Positions 11,130-23,900 of a stretch of 64,000 bases of DNA are shown piece after piece; the stretch's first letter is position 1; every line of letters starts with the position of its first letter. Position numbers and translations under genes: made by a program. The notes under the pieces were generated by a model, which had not been told where the DNA came from, made no database searches, and was given only the letters and a program-made list of their open reading frames with translations. The DNA comes from Cycas panzhihuaensis (lineage: Eukaryota; Cycadophyta), in contig CM041465.1 of the NCBI GenBank assembly GCA_023213395.1, forward strand, positions 177,513,741-177,577,740, in the 5' to 3' direction.

Positions 11130-12063
11130 AATAGCTTCAGCTTTAGTACAAACTTACACAATTCCTAAACTTACTAGAAAAAATTATTTAATGTGGTTAA
11201 TAAAGATAAAACTTACTTTATCTTCTCATGATTTATGAAGTATAATTGTTGATGGTTATAAGGTTCCTACACGTACTTCTCCTACTACTAAGTTGATTAC
11301 TAATTAAGAAAAAGAAAAAAAATGACCTAAGATAAAGGATATAATAGCATTTAATTTTATTTATGAAATAATTGAAGAACCTGTATTTAAACATATTTAT
11401 GGTGCTTCTACTTCTCATGAAGTATGGAATATATTGAAAACTATATATGATAGTACTAATGATGTAAAATTACAAAACCTAAAAAGTAATTTTAAAAATC
11501 ATAAGATGCATGCTTCAAAGTTTAGGAATGATTTTGTTATTAAAACTTAAGATTTGGTGAATAAAATGACATACTTAGGAGAAGAATTTTTTTAACAAAG
11601 AATTATGGAGAAAATCCTAAGATATATAAGTGAAATTAAAAGTTTAAGAATGTTACTACTACTATAGAGGTTACAAAAAAAATTATCTACATTATCGGTA
11701 GATAATTTATTAGTAATATTGCTCACTATGGATGAAATAAGTAATACCTCTAATAAAAATTTAGAACAAGCATTTGCCTCCATGTAATGCTTGAAGGGAA
11801 GAAATAAGAGACTAAATTATCAAACAAATTGGAATTAGAATTCTCAAGCAAATTGGAGACCAATTTTTCAAATAAATTTTCAAGAAGGAAATTTTTAAGG
11901 GAGAGGAAAACCTCATGGAAGAAGTTTTATGAAAAAAGGAAGAGGAAGTAGAAGGACACCCACGCCTTAAGGAAGAGGAAGAGGAGGTTTTATATCTCTA
12001 TATTATAGATGTGAAATATGTGAACACTTTGTAAATAATTGTCAAGGAGAAATAATTCACTAA
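11130..12063 (+). pseudogene. Copia-6 gag remnant
   Basis: The frame carries a plant copia gag segment (SHEVWNILKTIYDSTNDVKL, near 11415-11470). It ends in an Arg/Gly-rich tail and a zinc-knuckle-like stretch near 12005-12050 (RCEICEHFVNNC). That knuckle is too short for the standard CX2CX4HX4C spacing, so residues have been lost. TAA and TAG stops break the frame repeatedly. The protein would have formed the virus-like particle. Confidence 0.75.
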
Positions 12064-15000
12064 ATATAGTTATTGATAAGCCAAGGAATGACACTTTGTT
12101 TTATACAAGTTTGAGTGTTAAATCTTCAAATGTCGAATGGTATATTGACTATGAATCTTCTTCACATGTCTTACAGTATTGATCTATTTTTAAAACTTGA
12201 AGAATATGACAATAAGAGTAATGTCATCTTTGGTGATGACAATACTTAACAGATTCAAGGAAAATGTGTTGTTTCCATTCAAACATGTGATGAAGAAAAC
12301 AATAATATTGAGAATGTTTTGCGTGTACCAAGATTGAAGAAGAACTTGTTATCTATTGGACAAATTATGGAACAAAAATATAAATTAATATTTAACAATA
12401 ATAAATGTAAAATTAGTGACAAGTTGAATAATGGTGTGATAGTTACTGAAGGTCAAATGGCTCAAGACATATTATTCAAACCTGTGCTTTGTTCATAAGC
12501 TTAAGTCTTGAATGCTTCAATTAGTGATGATAGCATACTTTGGTATAATAGATATGATTATCTTAATTATGTTGGACTTATTACTTTGAGAAAGAAATGA
12601 ATGATAAAAGGTATTCTATTTATTCAAGGAAATAATGATGTTTGTGAAGGTTGCAACTATGGTTAACATCATAGAAATAGTTTTTTAAAATCTCAATTTT
12701 GTGCTCAACATCCTTTAGAATCGGTGCATGTTAATTTGTATGGTCCTTTGAGAATATTAACATTTGAAAATACAAGATACTTCATGATATCAATTGATTA
12801 TTTTATGAGAAATATTTAGATTACTTTCTTAAGGAAAAATCTAAAACATTTTTTAGATTTGTTGAATATAAAGTAATGGTTGAAAGATAAAGTGGATACA
12901 AGTTTAAAATTCTCCATTTAGATAATGGGAGAGAATTCATCTCAAATGATTTCAAAGATTTTTATAATAAAGTTAAAATAAGGAGATAGTTCATAACTCC
13001 ATATATGCCTTAATAAATTGGAGTAGCTGAAAGAAAGATAAGAACCATTATAGAAATGGCAAGATGCATGCTTAAGGCAAAGGAACTTTATGATGAATTT
13101 TAGGTTGAAGTAGTAAATATTATAGTTTATTTATTGAATAAATGTCCTACACAGCATTATAAGACTTAGCTCCTGAAAAAACTTAAATTGGTAATAAACC
13201 AAATATGAGTAATTTGAAAGTGTCTTACATATATATGTTCTTGATGAAAAAAGAACAAAGTTAGAAAGAAGAAGCATTAAATTTATTTTCATTACATACT
13301 CAAATAAACAAAAACCCTATAAATTATTTGATTTAATAGTAAAGAAATCATTTATTAGTAGAGATGTTATCTTGGATGAATATGATGTATGCAAACCTGA
13401 TATTGATAAGGAAAAGAAAGTTGTGATTGATTATATGCCTACTCGATCTTCTCAAAGTGAATCTAATTCAAGTTCAAGTGAAGTACAAAGTAAAGGTCTA
13501 AAATAACTTGAAAGAGATCATAATCCAAGTCATATTCTTAATACAAATTTTAAAAGAAGGTTAACTAGATCACAAGTTAAAGTCAATTATGTATTAATGT
13601 CTCAAGTAATACAAAATGATAAGCCTCAAGTATTTGATGAAGCTATTAAAAGTAAAGAATGGTTTCAAGCTATAAAAGTTGAATATGATACTTTGAAGAA
13701 AAATAATACATAGGATTTAGTTAAGTTACCTATTGGTAAATATGCGATTGGAATCAAGTGGGTATACAAGACCAAATATAAAATTGATAGTATAATTGAC
13801 AAATATAAGGCAAGACTTGTTACAAAGGGATATACTCAACAAGAAGGTATTGATTATGAAGAAACTTTTACTTATATTACTAAGATGGATATGATTAAGA
13901 GTATCTTATCCTTAGTTGCTCATCAAGGTTAGACTAGCATTTCTTAATGGTTATGTTGATGAAGAAATATGTGTTCTAACCTCAATAATTTAAAGTTGTA
14001 GGTTATGAAAATTTTAGTCTGTAAATTGAAAAAAATATTATATGGATTAAGATAAATTCTTAGAGCATAGTATTTTAGAATTGACAAGCATTTTTAAAAT
14101 AAAGGATTTTTACAAAGGCCATCGGATCCAAATCTGTATATAAAGACTATTGGTAATACAATTATGATTATTGCACTTTATGTTAATGATTTAATTTATA
14201 TAGGAAATGGTGATGAGTTGTTTAAGTAATTCAATGATGATATGAATTTAGAATTTAAAATGATAGACTTTGGACAATTACATTATTTTCTTGATGTTGA
14301 AGTATGACAAAGTGAAAGTAACATACATATGTCATGAGGTAAATATCCTATGAATATTTTGAAAAAAAATCAATATAATTAATTGTAATTCATGTGCCAC
14401 TCTTATTGAAGTTAAGTAAGAATGAATAATCTATTTTAATTAATCTTACTATATATCATCAGTTAACACAAAATCTAATTTACCTAATAAATACTTGACT
14501 AGATATAATATATGTAGTGAATTTGACTTCAAGATTCATGTTTGATCCCAAGCAAGAACTTTGAGTTATTACAAAAAGAATTCTTAGATACATCAAAGAA
14601 ACTATTGGTTATGGTCTTCAATATACTCCATCAAATGAATACAAATTGATTGGCTATATTGATGTCAATTGGGCAAGTGACATTAAAGATGAGAAATCTG
14701 TTTCAAGTTATATATTCAATATTAGTTTAGTTGTAATTATATGAAATATGAAGAAATAACCATTAGTCTTATTATCTACAACTAAAGTAATGTATAAGGT
14801 AGTTGAAGTAGTAGCTCATAAAGCAGATTGGCTCAAAAAGATATTACAAGATCTACGTCAAACTCAAAATAGACCTATAATGATTCATTGTAATAATTAA
14901 AGTATAATTTAAATAATGAAGACCCTAGTTTTGTATAGCAGGACAAAGCATATTGAAATCAAGCATCATTACACTCGAGAGCTAATTTTACATGGATAAA

Positions 15001-15090
15001 TTAAACTATATCATTATAGAATAGAAGATAAGTTGTAGATATTTTTATAAAGTCATTATTAGAAATCAAGCATTATGTACTCCCAAATGT
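12064..15090 (+). pseudogene. Copia-6 pol remnant (protease, integrase, RT, RNase H)
   Basis: Protease near 12130-12170 reads YIDYESSSHV, with the family's DSGA altered. Integrase follows (CEGCNYG, VNLYGPL, a LDNGREF block). The reverse transcriptase has a well-kept GIKWVYKTKY and KARLVTKGYTQQ block near 13750-13850, and its catalytic box is YVND near 14177-14190. RNase H runs to about 15090 (SRTKHIEIKHHY). All domains are present in copia order, but each contains stops and frameshifts. Loss of catalytic Asp in both protease and RT shows it is inactive. Confidence 0.85.
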
Positions 15091-15091
15091 G

Positions 15092-15104
15092 TATTATGGG
15101 GGAG
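15092..15104 (+). other. Copia-6 polypurine tract
   Basis: TATTATGGGGGAG directly precedes the TGTTGGAG start of the 3' LTR. Confidence 0.75.
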
Positions 15105-15318
15105 TGTTGGAGAAATTATAGGAGTAATTTTAGGAATAATGCATATTTATACATATTTTGATATTGGAAAATTTTATGTGGGGCCCAAACCCAAGCCAAC
15201 TTATAACATATAAAGATATCATGTAATCTTATTTTTGTAATGTAATGAAAGGTATCTCACAATACCATTGATGGTCCTGGTTCTGTTTATTAATCTATTA
15301 TTTATTTATGATGTTACA
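15105..15318 (+). repeat. Copia-6 3' LTR (214 bp)
   Basis: It starts TGTTGGAGAAATT after the polypurine tract and has the same length as the 5' LTR. The last 15 or so bases align poorly with the 5' copy, so the right edge is uncertain by a few bases. Confidence 0.8.
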
Positions 15319-15699
15319 CTTCATACCACACCTCATAACTACCTCTCCAAAAGCATCAACATAATTGGCAACTTTTTTATTTGATACTTCATTCATTTTG
15401 TTCTAATAGGGGCCTATGAATCACCATGACCAATGGTGACCACAAACCAATAGATCATCCATGGAAAGATCTATATTTCTCTCCACTTTCAAACTCCATA
15501 ATTCATCAACCTACATGCCCTATTTTTTGTGTACAACATGTATAAGATAGAAAAAATAATAGATTTTAATATCAAAATAGTAGTTTTAAATCTATGTGCA
15601 ATATACTTTTAGGTAATACTCTTTGCTTTTAAAAAGTACCCTTTTAATAGCTGAAAAAAATGTGTTAGTAGTTTAAATAGCCCCTTAAAACTTTAGGAA
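15319..15699. other. Spacer between Copia-6 and Copia-7
   Basis: No gene seen. The first 25 bases repeat the left flank of Copia-6. The rest is AT-rich, with no LTR or primer site that would give Copia-7 a 5' end. Confidence 0.5.
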
Positions 15700-18546
15700 A
15701 AATAATAGTAAAATAGCTCTATTTATAACTTCAAAGATAATTACAGAATAATTCAAGGAATGTTGATATTAGTAAGAGGGGTTAGATTTAGAATATTATA
15801 TAAGTTTGATATAAGTATAATGTGGGATAGCAGTTGTAATTCAGCTATTATAAAAAGTAGCAGTAATACAGGTAGGACCCAAGTATCATTTGTTGGTAAA
15901 ATTATGTTGTGACATCAGATATTAGACCATATTTAAGAGGAAAGCTTATATGATTTTTTCCCTAAAGGTATGGCAGAAGACCTCTCTAGAATTAATAGCT
16001 CCTTTGATTTTAATTTTTATGAGTATTATGTTTATGGAAAATAAAATCATATTAGTTTTCCTTCAAGCTTAAAGAAAGCAAAAGATATTCTATAACTGAT
16101 ACATAACAATATTTTTAGACTTGTTGATGTACCATCATTGGGTGGATCCAAATATTTTATCTCATTTATAGATAATTTCTTAAGAAATACATGGTTGTAG
16201 TTTCTTAAATAGAAATATGAGGTCTTTAGTAAATTCAAAGAATTTAAGGCCTTGATTAAGAATTAGAGTGATGGGCAGATCAAGGTACTAAGGACTGATA
16301 ATGGAGGTGAGTTTTGCTCAAAGGAGTTTAAGTAATTCTATAAGTAGTATGGAATAGTAAGGCTGAAGATAACTCCCTATATGCTACAATAAAACAAAGT
16401 TGCTAAAAGGACGAATAGGACCTTATTAGAGAGATTAAGAAGTATGCTCAATGCCATTAGTTTAAAAAAGAAATTCTAGGTTGAGGTTGTGATGACTATA
16501 AGATAGCTAATAAATAGATCACTAATGACTGCCTTAGTATACCAAATTCCTAAAGAAGTATGGTCCAATAAGAATCCATTTCTTAGTTATCTTAAAGTTT
16601 TTTTTTATAAAGCTTTATATATACTCCTACCCTATAAAGGAATAAGCTTAATTTCAAAACACAAAAAACTATTTTTATCAGCTATGGTGATGGTGTTAAA
16701 GGGTACAAGCTTTATAACCCTAAAACATAGAAAATTGTGTATAGTTATGATGTTATCTTTAAAGAGGAGTTTAAGTCTCTAAAACGGGATGAAGAACCAA
16801 AGGAGGCAAACTCTAAGAAGGTATAGTTTGAGATAAGAGATGATAATTCTGCATCAAAGTATAAGTCAACTAAAGAGGAAGGACTAACTATGGAGGTATC
16901 CCAACCTTAAGAATCTCACATCTTGAAGAGACTAACTCGTAAAAGAAGACAACTTGACAGATATATTCCTAAATATTTTCATCACTCTTTTATTTTACCT
17001 ACTACAAATGATGATCTAGGTATTATTAAGGAGGCTCTAAAGTCAAAAGAGAGCCAACTCTAGATGAATATCATAGAAGAAGAAATGATGATTTCAGAAA
17101 AAAATAATACGTGGGATTTAGTGGATCTACCTAATAGTAAAAAACTTATTAATAAAAAATAGATCTTCAAGAAAAAGTTTTAAGTAGATGGTACTGTGGA
17201 AAAGTACAAGGCCCACTTAATAATAAAGGATTATTATTGGGTTAAGGGAATAAATTTTAGTGAGATATTTTCTCCTAATGCAAAGATAGCTTTAATTAGA
17301 TTTTTGTTGGCTATATCAATTGCTTATAATTTTGAAGTAGATTAGATGGATGTAAAGTCTATGTTTTTCATAGTGACCTCAAGGAAGAAATTTATATATT
17401 ACAGATTAAATGTTTTGAAGTTGCAGGAAAGGAAAATATAGTATAAAGATTGAAGAAGTTATTATATAACTTGAATTAATCACTAAGGATATGGTATCGG
17501 AAGTTTGATTCTCATATATTGGTAGATGACTTTATATATAATAAAATAGATCATTGTATCTATTATAAACAAGTTGGTGATAACCTTTTTATTCTAACTT
17601 TATATATTAATAATATACTTTTAGTTGGTAATAGTAAAGAAATGAACTAACTTATAAAAGGTTAACTAACATCTCATTTTGAAATGAAATACCTTAGTGC
17701 TACACATTTTATTTTAGGTATTAAAATTAAAAGAGATAAGAGAAATAAGAAGATTTAGCTTAACTAGAGGTGGTATATTGAGATGATACTCTAGTAATTT
17801 AGTTTGTAGGATAGCAAACTAGTTAATATTCCTCTTCCTGTTAGTTTAAAATTATCAGTTGGACAATGTCTAAAGACTCACTAAGAAATTGAAGACATGG
17901 CATTTAGCCCTTATGCTAGTGTAGTTGGCACACTGATATATATGATAGTTTCCACTCAACTAGGCATTACCTATGTAGCGAGAATAGTTAGAAGATATAT
18001 ATCAAACCTAAATAAAGAGTATTGGGTGGCTATGGAAAGGATTTTTAGGTATCTGCAGGGTGCATTAGACTATAGAATTTGCTATTAAGGAGATCCCATC
18101 AAGAGTAGAACAATGAACCTGAAAGTATTTGTCAATGTTAATTGGGCTAAAAATCTTGATAGTAGAAGATCTACAAGTAAGTATAATTTTACCATTTGTA
18201 GTAGCATAGTTACTTGGATCAGTAAAAGATAACAAGTTATGCCACTTTCTAGCACAAAATCAAAGTATATAATAACTACCAATACATATAAGAAAGTAGT
18301 TTAATTATAAAGATTATGTATAGATGTCAATTTTAAGTAGGATGCTTTAAGGATAGATTATAATAGTTAAAATATAATTTACCTGACACAGAACCCCACA
18401 TTCCATGCTTGATCGAAATATATTGATGTGCAATTCTATTCTATGATAGAAATAGTTTAGTACTACAAGGTAGACCTATAAAAGATTATTACATAAGAGA
18501 ATGCTACATACTCATTGACCAAGATTACTAGCACGAAATAATGTAA
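15700..18546 (+). pseudogene. Copia-7 pol remnant, lacking gag and 5' LTR
   Basis: The left edge falls in the pre-integrase region (MAEDLSRINSSFDF near 15970). The integrase core is recognisable (SKYFISFIDNF near 16150, LRTDNGGEFCSKEF near 16280). The reverse transcriptase spans about 17050-17800, and its catalytic box has become YINN near 17607-17620, both Asp codons GAT to AAT. RNase H spans about 17890-18545 (VTWISKR, then PLSSTKSKY). Many stops are TAG in place of Gln or Trp. Nothing resembling gag precedes it, so the element is 5'-truncated or rearranged. Confidence 0.85.
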
Positions 18547-18627
18547 AAAAGTAATGGGTATTTATGATTTTATTATTCAGTAGTTATATATATAAGTTTC
18601 TTGTAAAGTGTTCAATAAGTAGGAGAT

Positions 18628-19130
18628 TGTTGGATATGTTGAACACTTTGTAAGTGTTACATGGGTATAAGTATTATATTTGAGCCCCTTAGTAGGGTTT
18701 GAGGGCCCATGATAGGGCCTTCTACTAAGGGTTTAAAAGGCTAGTGGCCCTCTAAGAAACAATTCAAGAGTGAGAGCCCCTAAAAAAAATAAAATTGGTG
18801 TCTTATAAGGGTCCTTTTTGGCTCGTGGTTTATGTCTATTGTATTATAAAACCATAAGGTACTATCTTGTAAGTTTATTTCTATATATTTTTCTATAATG
18901 ACACATGTAAGAAGGTTTGATGAGTTAATGAAAAGAGAGTTAAGGTTTCATCTTTATAATTCTTTAGCTATTTCTCAAATTAATAAAAAGTCTATGCTTA
19001 GATTAAAATCTCTCATTGTTCTTTATTGTGTGCTTGGTGTATTTATATTATTTGCTCTTTGTAGGTTTAGAGTTCTATTAATACATTTCTTCTATAGTTA
19101 TATTTTTTCTTTATGTTGTATTAATGAAGC
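18628..19130 (+). repeat. Copia-7 3' LTR, right edge uncertain
   Basis: TGTTGGATATGTTGAACAC begins right after the purine-rich AGTAGGAGAT. The LTR includes a 10-bp inverted repeat (18686-18695 with 18722-18731) next to a TATA-like TTTAAAAG. With no second LTR, the end near 19130 (ATTAATGAAGCTACA) is a guess. Confidence 0.6.
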
Positions 19131-19412
19131 TACATTATTTTTATCCATAAATAGTAATGATGCAGTTAAAGGTTGTATGTTAATATAAGTCAATATTTAG
19201 AACCATATTTGACAAAAGGCATGGTATACAATTATAAAATTGCTCTTGTACCTCCATATTCAACCATTTATTAGTTAGGTAATTTGACTTATTCCTAAAA
19301 ATAGTTGTTTAATGGTGATCAACTAATAAATCACATATCCAGAACACTTTCTACTAAATTGGAAGCAATAAGAACTAGTTATTCATGTAGTCCATATAAA
19401 ATTTTAAATTTT

Positions 19413-19426
19413 CACTCTGATAACAT
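19413..19426 (-). other. Primer-binding site beyond the left LTR of element-8
   Basis: On the - strand this reads ATGTTATCAGAGTG, close to TGGTATCAGAGC. A primer site here means the left LTR also served as a 5' LTR. About 30 bases beyond it remain alignable with the leader beyond the right LTR. Confidence 0.55.
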
Positions 19427-19839
19427 ATTGGAATACACTCATAATATACAACAGAAGTATATCAAACATATATAAGGTCAACATATCAAGCAATAACATG
19501 AACATTAATAAACATCATCATAAGAGAGAACAAATTTATATGTGAAAAAACCAATGTAAAAAAAATTATAAGAGAATGTTAGAGTTAGAAACTCCTCTTT
19601 ATGATATCAAATAATTACATCTCCAAGTTAATCTTTATTTCTTAAGTTGTTAAGTGGTATATGTGTGTGTGTATCACATCATGAATAGTCTATAATATCT
19701 CTTAAACCTTTTCATCATATAATAGGATGTATACATGAATAATCATCTATATCATATTTATTAATACTTTCAGTGAGTGGAATTTTATAGGGGTCTATAA
19801 CTTTATATTAAATATCTAAAAATATCACATATTTTAAAA
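19427..19839 (-). repeat. Element-8 left LTR (about 413 bp)
   Basis: It aligns with 27799-28290 over nearly its whole length, for instance over CAACATAT(C/T)AAGCAATAACATGA and CATGAATAATC. It lacks about 60 bases present in the right copy. A polypurine tract borders it on the right. Confidence 0.75.
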
Positions 19840-19850
19840 CTCCCCCTTAA
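19840..19850 (-). other. Element-8 polypurine tract
   Basis: On the - strand TTAAGGGGGAG directly precedes the left LTR, the expected position for a 3' LTR. Confidence 0.65.
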
Positions 19851-20681
19851 TATTTAATAATTTTAAATTTTCAATCAACCATTATTTTCAATATTTTCTA
19901 TTTTTCTTATATACTAGAATTTGTAAACTTATATCAAATTGAATCAATCTAAATAAACTTATATCACCTGTAACCTATAAATTTATCAACATAATGCCTG
20001 TGTCGTACAAGTAATTAATCTATAACCATTTGTAGTTATCAATGATTATTAGTCACCAATTGTAAGCATCACACCTATAAAACACTTATAAACTAACCGT
20101 CAATCAACTATCAAATAACCAATCTTAATTTCATAACTCTCACTTATTATTTTTATATAAAGCTTTATCCTAAACAACTTCATATCTTTACTTATAAAGT
20201 TATCATAAATCAATGTCATTAACCTATCAACTCAATAATCTTATAAATAAAAAAGATTGCAAATGTTTATATAAAACAACAACCATTTACTGACATATAT
20301 AGATTACTATTACAAGTAGTTGTAATTATTAATTCTCTAGGATGCATTTCTTATACGTGCTTTATCAACAAGCAAAATAATACCTAACTATTAGGTAAAA
20401 TATTATTACAAGAGTAGTATAATATCTCACCTCTTACGTATGAGAACAACATGATCTATATATTATATAATTGTAATATCATTAATCTTGCCTCTTGTGT
20501 ATGAGCAAATAACTTATGTGCTACATTTTTTGGTACTTCTGCATACATATTTTATAACTTTCTTTTGGAAATCAATAAATAAAATAATAACAATTAATAA
20601 TTTAAACATACTAACTTTAGAAACAAGGTGTACTACCTGGCCAAGTCAAGTTAGATGTAATAAGGTAATATAAACAGTATA

Positions 20682-20694
20682 TTTCCATGCCCCC
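20682..20694. repeat. LINE target-site duplication, copy at the A-tail end
   Basis: TTTCCATGCCCC here matches TTTCCATACCC at 26235-26245 with one transition and one extra C. Its position next to the poly-T run fits target-primed reverse transcription. Confidence 0.65.
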
Positions 20695-20707
20695 TTTTTT
20701 TTTTTTT
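20695..20707 (-). other. A-tail of the LINE
   Basis: Thirteen T on the + strand, preceded on the - strand by TTATC, which is typical of plant L1 3' ends. Confidence 0.85.
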
Positions 20708-20929
20708 GATAAGGTAAAATAAATTAAAGGGGTTTTAACTGGGTCCCCAAACCCGGTACAACAAGGCCAACCGGCAAAGAAGATCTGACCATGACAGGCC
20801 CATGGTCTAACCCAAGATTAAATCTGCAATCCTGGTTCCCTCTCCTATATGTACATCTACCCTGACCAATCTCAGTAACTCCTCCGGGAACTCCTCTTTC
20901 TAAACTTTTGATCTTTTATTTGACACATC

Positions 20930-23900
20930 TCAATTTGCCAACCAATCCGCCACCGCATTACCTTCCCTGTAGGTATGTTGAATCTGAACCTCCGCCCTGT
21001 CTCTCAAAACATCTTTGGCATCCTCAAAGATATCTATATTCTCCCAACCAGGGTCCATTTCCCCTCTCAAGCACTTAATTGCGTACATAGAGTCACCCTC
21101 AATTATCACTTTTTGTGCATCTTCCTCGTCCAATATAGTAATGGCCCTCAGCATAGCCCGGACCTCAGCTTTCTGGTTCGATTGAACCCCAAAGTATTCC
21201 GCAAAGGCCCATCTCACGTTACCATCATGATCCCTACAAAGGCCCCCACCTCCCGCCTCTCCAGGGTTGCCTTTAGCAGCACCGTCAAAGTTGACTTTTA
21301 CCCAAGATCCATCTGGAGGATGCCACTTGACATCTCTTCTCTTTGCTTTGACGCCCTCCCGGGGCACTATACCCCAATCTTTAATAATATCCTCTTCCCC
21401 CTTGGAAAGCCTATCCTCCTTAGGTCTATCCATCATTTCTGGGATGGCCTTTCTGATCTCTGTCACCAACACTTGGCTATCCTTCTCTTTACCTTCGAAT
21501 ATCCTCCTGTTACGCTCTTTCCAAATGAACCAAGAACCTACCGGGAAGATCATCTTCCATAGCCTGGAGAGGGTTTTGCTTTTGAAAGGCGATGTCCATG
21601 CTGCCCACTGTTCATCTAGGGAATACGAGGACACCCAGGCTATCCCCATCCCAGCCCAGATGACATTCCAAATCCCCTCCGCATAAGGACAGTGGATGCA
21701 CAGATGGTCCAAGGTTTCAACATCCATCTTACACATCACACATCTACTCGCCAACTGGAATCCCCTTTTTGAGAGGTTATCCAGTGTTAGTAATTTGTTT
21801 TGAAGGCATAGCCACCAGAAGGCTGCAATTTTAGGTAGAACCCCTAACTTCCATACCCCGGCCAGCCTTTCATTTCTTTCCCATCCCTCTCTGCTCATCC
21901 TCAAATCATAGCCCGATTTGATCGTGTATGATCCCACAGACGAAAGGGGCCATACCAAGGAATCCGGGCCCGTCCTCTTCGGGATATACTGTTTATCTAA
22001 GATCTCTTTCACCATGCGGATCTCCTCCTCAAGACCAGGCACTTCCTCGAATGATCTCCACCTCCTATCCTTACCTTGCCCAACCCAATAATTCTTGACC
22101 AGAATTCCATATCGGTTTATACATTCTCTCCTCATGGAACCACTATTCAGCATCTCCTCCAGCTTAAAATGACCACACCATTTATCTTCCCAAAACCTTA
22201 TGCTTTCGCCGTCCCCCAGCTTCCAACGCATGCCTTCACGAAGAAGGGACCTTGAGGAACTAATGGCTCTCCATACCTGGGATCCCTCCTTACAAAGCCC
22301 CTCCTCCAGAAGAAAGTGCTTGTCCCCCAGATACTTCCTCGCAATAATCCTCCCCCAGGTCGTACCAGCTTCTTTTGAAAGCCTCCATCCCGTCTTTGCC
22401 AAGAGGGCTTCATTGAAATAACCCAGTCTTCTTACGTTTAGACCTCCCGCCCACTTAGGTCTGCACACCTTATCCCAAGACACTAGGTGAAATTTCCTTT
22501 TCTCTTCAGCACCTGACCAAAGGAATCTCTTCATAATTCCTTCCAGAGTCAAAATGACCTTTTTCAGAATTTTGTAGACTGTCATTTGATAGACCAGAAT
22601 GCTCTGTAGGGAAGCCACAAGCAGCTGGATTTTCCCAGCCCCACTGAGGAGGGCCCCTTTCCAACCAGCCAACTTCCTATTGAATCTGCTTACTACTGAA
22701 TCCCACATTTCCTTCCCCATCCTTCCTACAAAAAGAGGCATACCGAGATAAGAGCTAGGGAGGGCGCCTCTCGCCATTTCCAGAATCCTGCAGATTTTAC
22801 CTTGAAGTCTCTCCGGAGTATTGATAAAAAAGACTGAACTCTTGTTCAAATTTATTTTTTGGTTTGTCGCCTTTTCATATGCCTGAAGACCCAGTTGTAG
22901 GGCCCTGGCCTCCCTCAAAGAGGCCCTGCATAGGAAAATATTGTCATCAACAAACTGATGAAGCACTATATTTTCTAGGTTAGAGGAGGCTCTCAATCCT
23001 ATTATCCTCCCTATCCTCTGGGCCTCCATCGTCGCCCTACCTAGCATCTCTGCCATAATAATGAACAAGAAGGGAGAGAGGGGGTCACCTTGCCTCAGAC
23101 CCCTAGATCCCACAAAGAAAGGGGTCGACCTCCCATTTATTAATACTGAAAAGGAGACTCTAGAGATACAACACCAAATCCACTCCCTCCATATCTCCCC
23201 AAAACCAAAAGCCTCAAGGCACTCCATCAAGCAATCCCAAGCCACCCGATCATAGGCCTTTGACATATCTATTTTGATAACCATTCTGGCTTCCTTGCGG
23301 TGCATCGTCGAATGCAAGGTCTCATGGGCAATTATAATACCATCTGAGATTTGTCTACCTTTGACAAACCTGTCCTGGGTTGGGGAAATGATGTCCGGGA
23401 GGTACTGCTTCAGGCGATTTGCCAACACTTTTGCCAATATCTTGTATTTAACATTGCACAGAATGATTGGTCTGAAGTCTTCCATGACTTCCACACCCTC
23501 CTTCTTTGGTATCAGAGCCAAAAACGTGGCCTGCCACTCTTTTAGAATTGTGCGCCTCTGAAGGAATTCGTTTAGCGCCTCCATCAAGTCGTCCTTGATT
23601 ATCTCCCAATATTCTTGGAAAAAACCTGGAGGAAAACCATCCGACCCTAGAGCTTTATCGCGGCCCATCTTGAATAAAGCCCTCTCTACCTCCTCCTGGG
23701 AGAAAGGTTCTACCAATTTATTATTCTGGTCCTCATTTATCAATTTCGGTATATGATGTAAGAGTGCCTCCCTAATGGAGGAGTCTTGACATCCTGGCTC
23801 TGTAAACAACTCCTTAAAGTGTTCCATAGCAATACCACCGATCTGATCCTCCACCTCATACACAACCCCATCCCTGCTCGAGATTTTTGGGATCCTATTG

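Larger units (their letters stand above)
9988..15318 (+). mobile_element. Copia-6, nearly full-length Ty1/copia retrotransposon (5.3 kb)
   Basis: Two 214-bp LTRs, a primer-binding site, gag, protease, integrase, reverse transcriptase, RNase H and polypurine tract appear in the canonical copia order. The whole interior is riddled with stops and small indels, so the element is dead and old. A roughly 900-base leader separates the primer site from gag. No 5-bp target duplication is visible. Instead the flanks share an imperfect repeat of about 33 bases. Confidence 0.9.

Noticed and set aside
18898-19188. 96-codon frame with hydrophobic stretches after Copia-7, a possible small membrane protein
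   Set aside because: It lies in the Copia-7 LTR and its flank; hydrophobic codons are expected from T-rich DNA. No evidence of a gene.
20975-21562. Open frame of 195 codons on the + strand within the LINE
   Set aside because: It is the antisense shadow of the RNase H and zinc-finger end of ORF2; the composition of the real gene keeps the opposite strand open. No recognisable domain.
23274-23561. Several + strand frames of 60-95 codons over the LINE reverse transcriptase
   Set aside because: All lie opposite the 1027-codon ORF2 and have no domain of their own.
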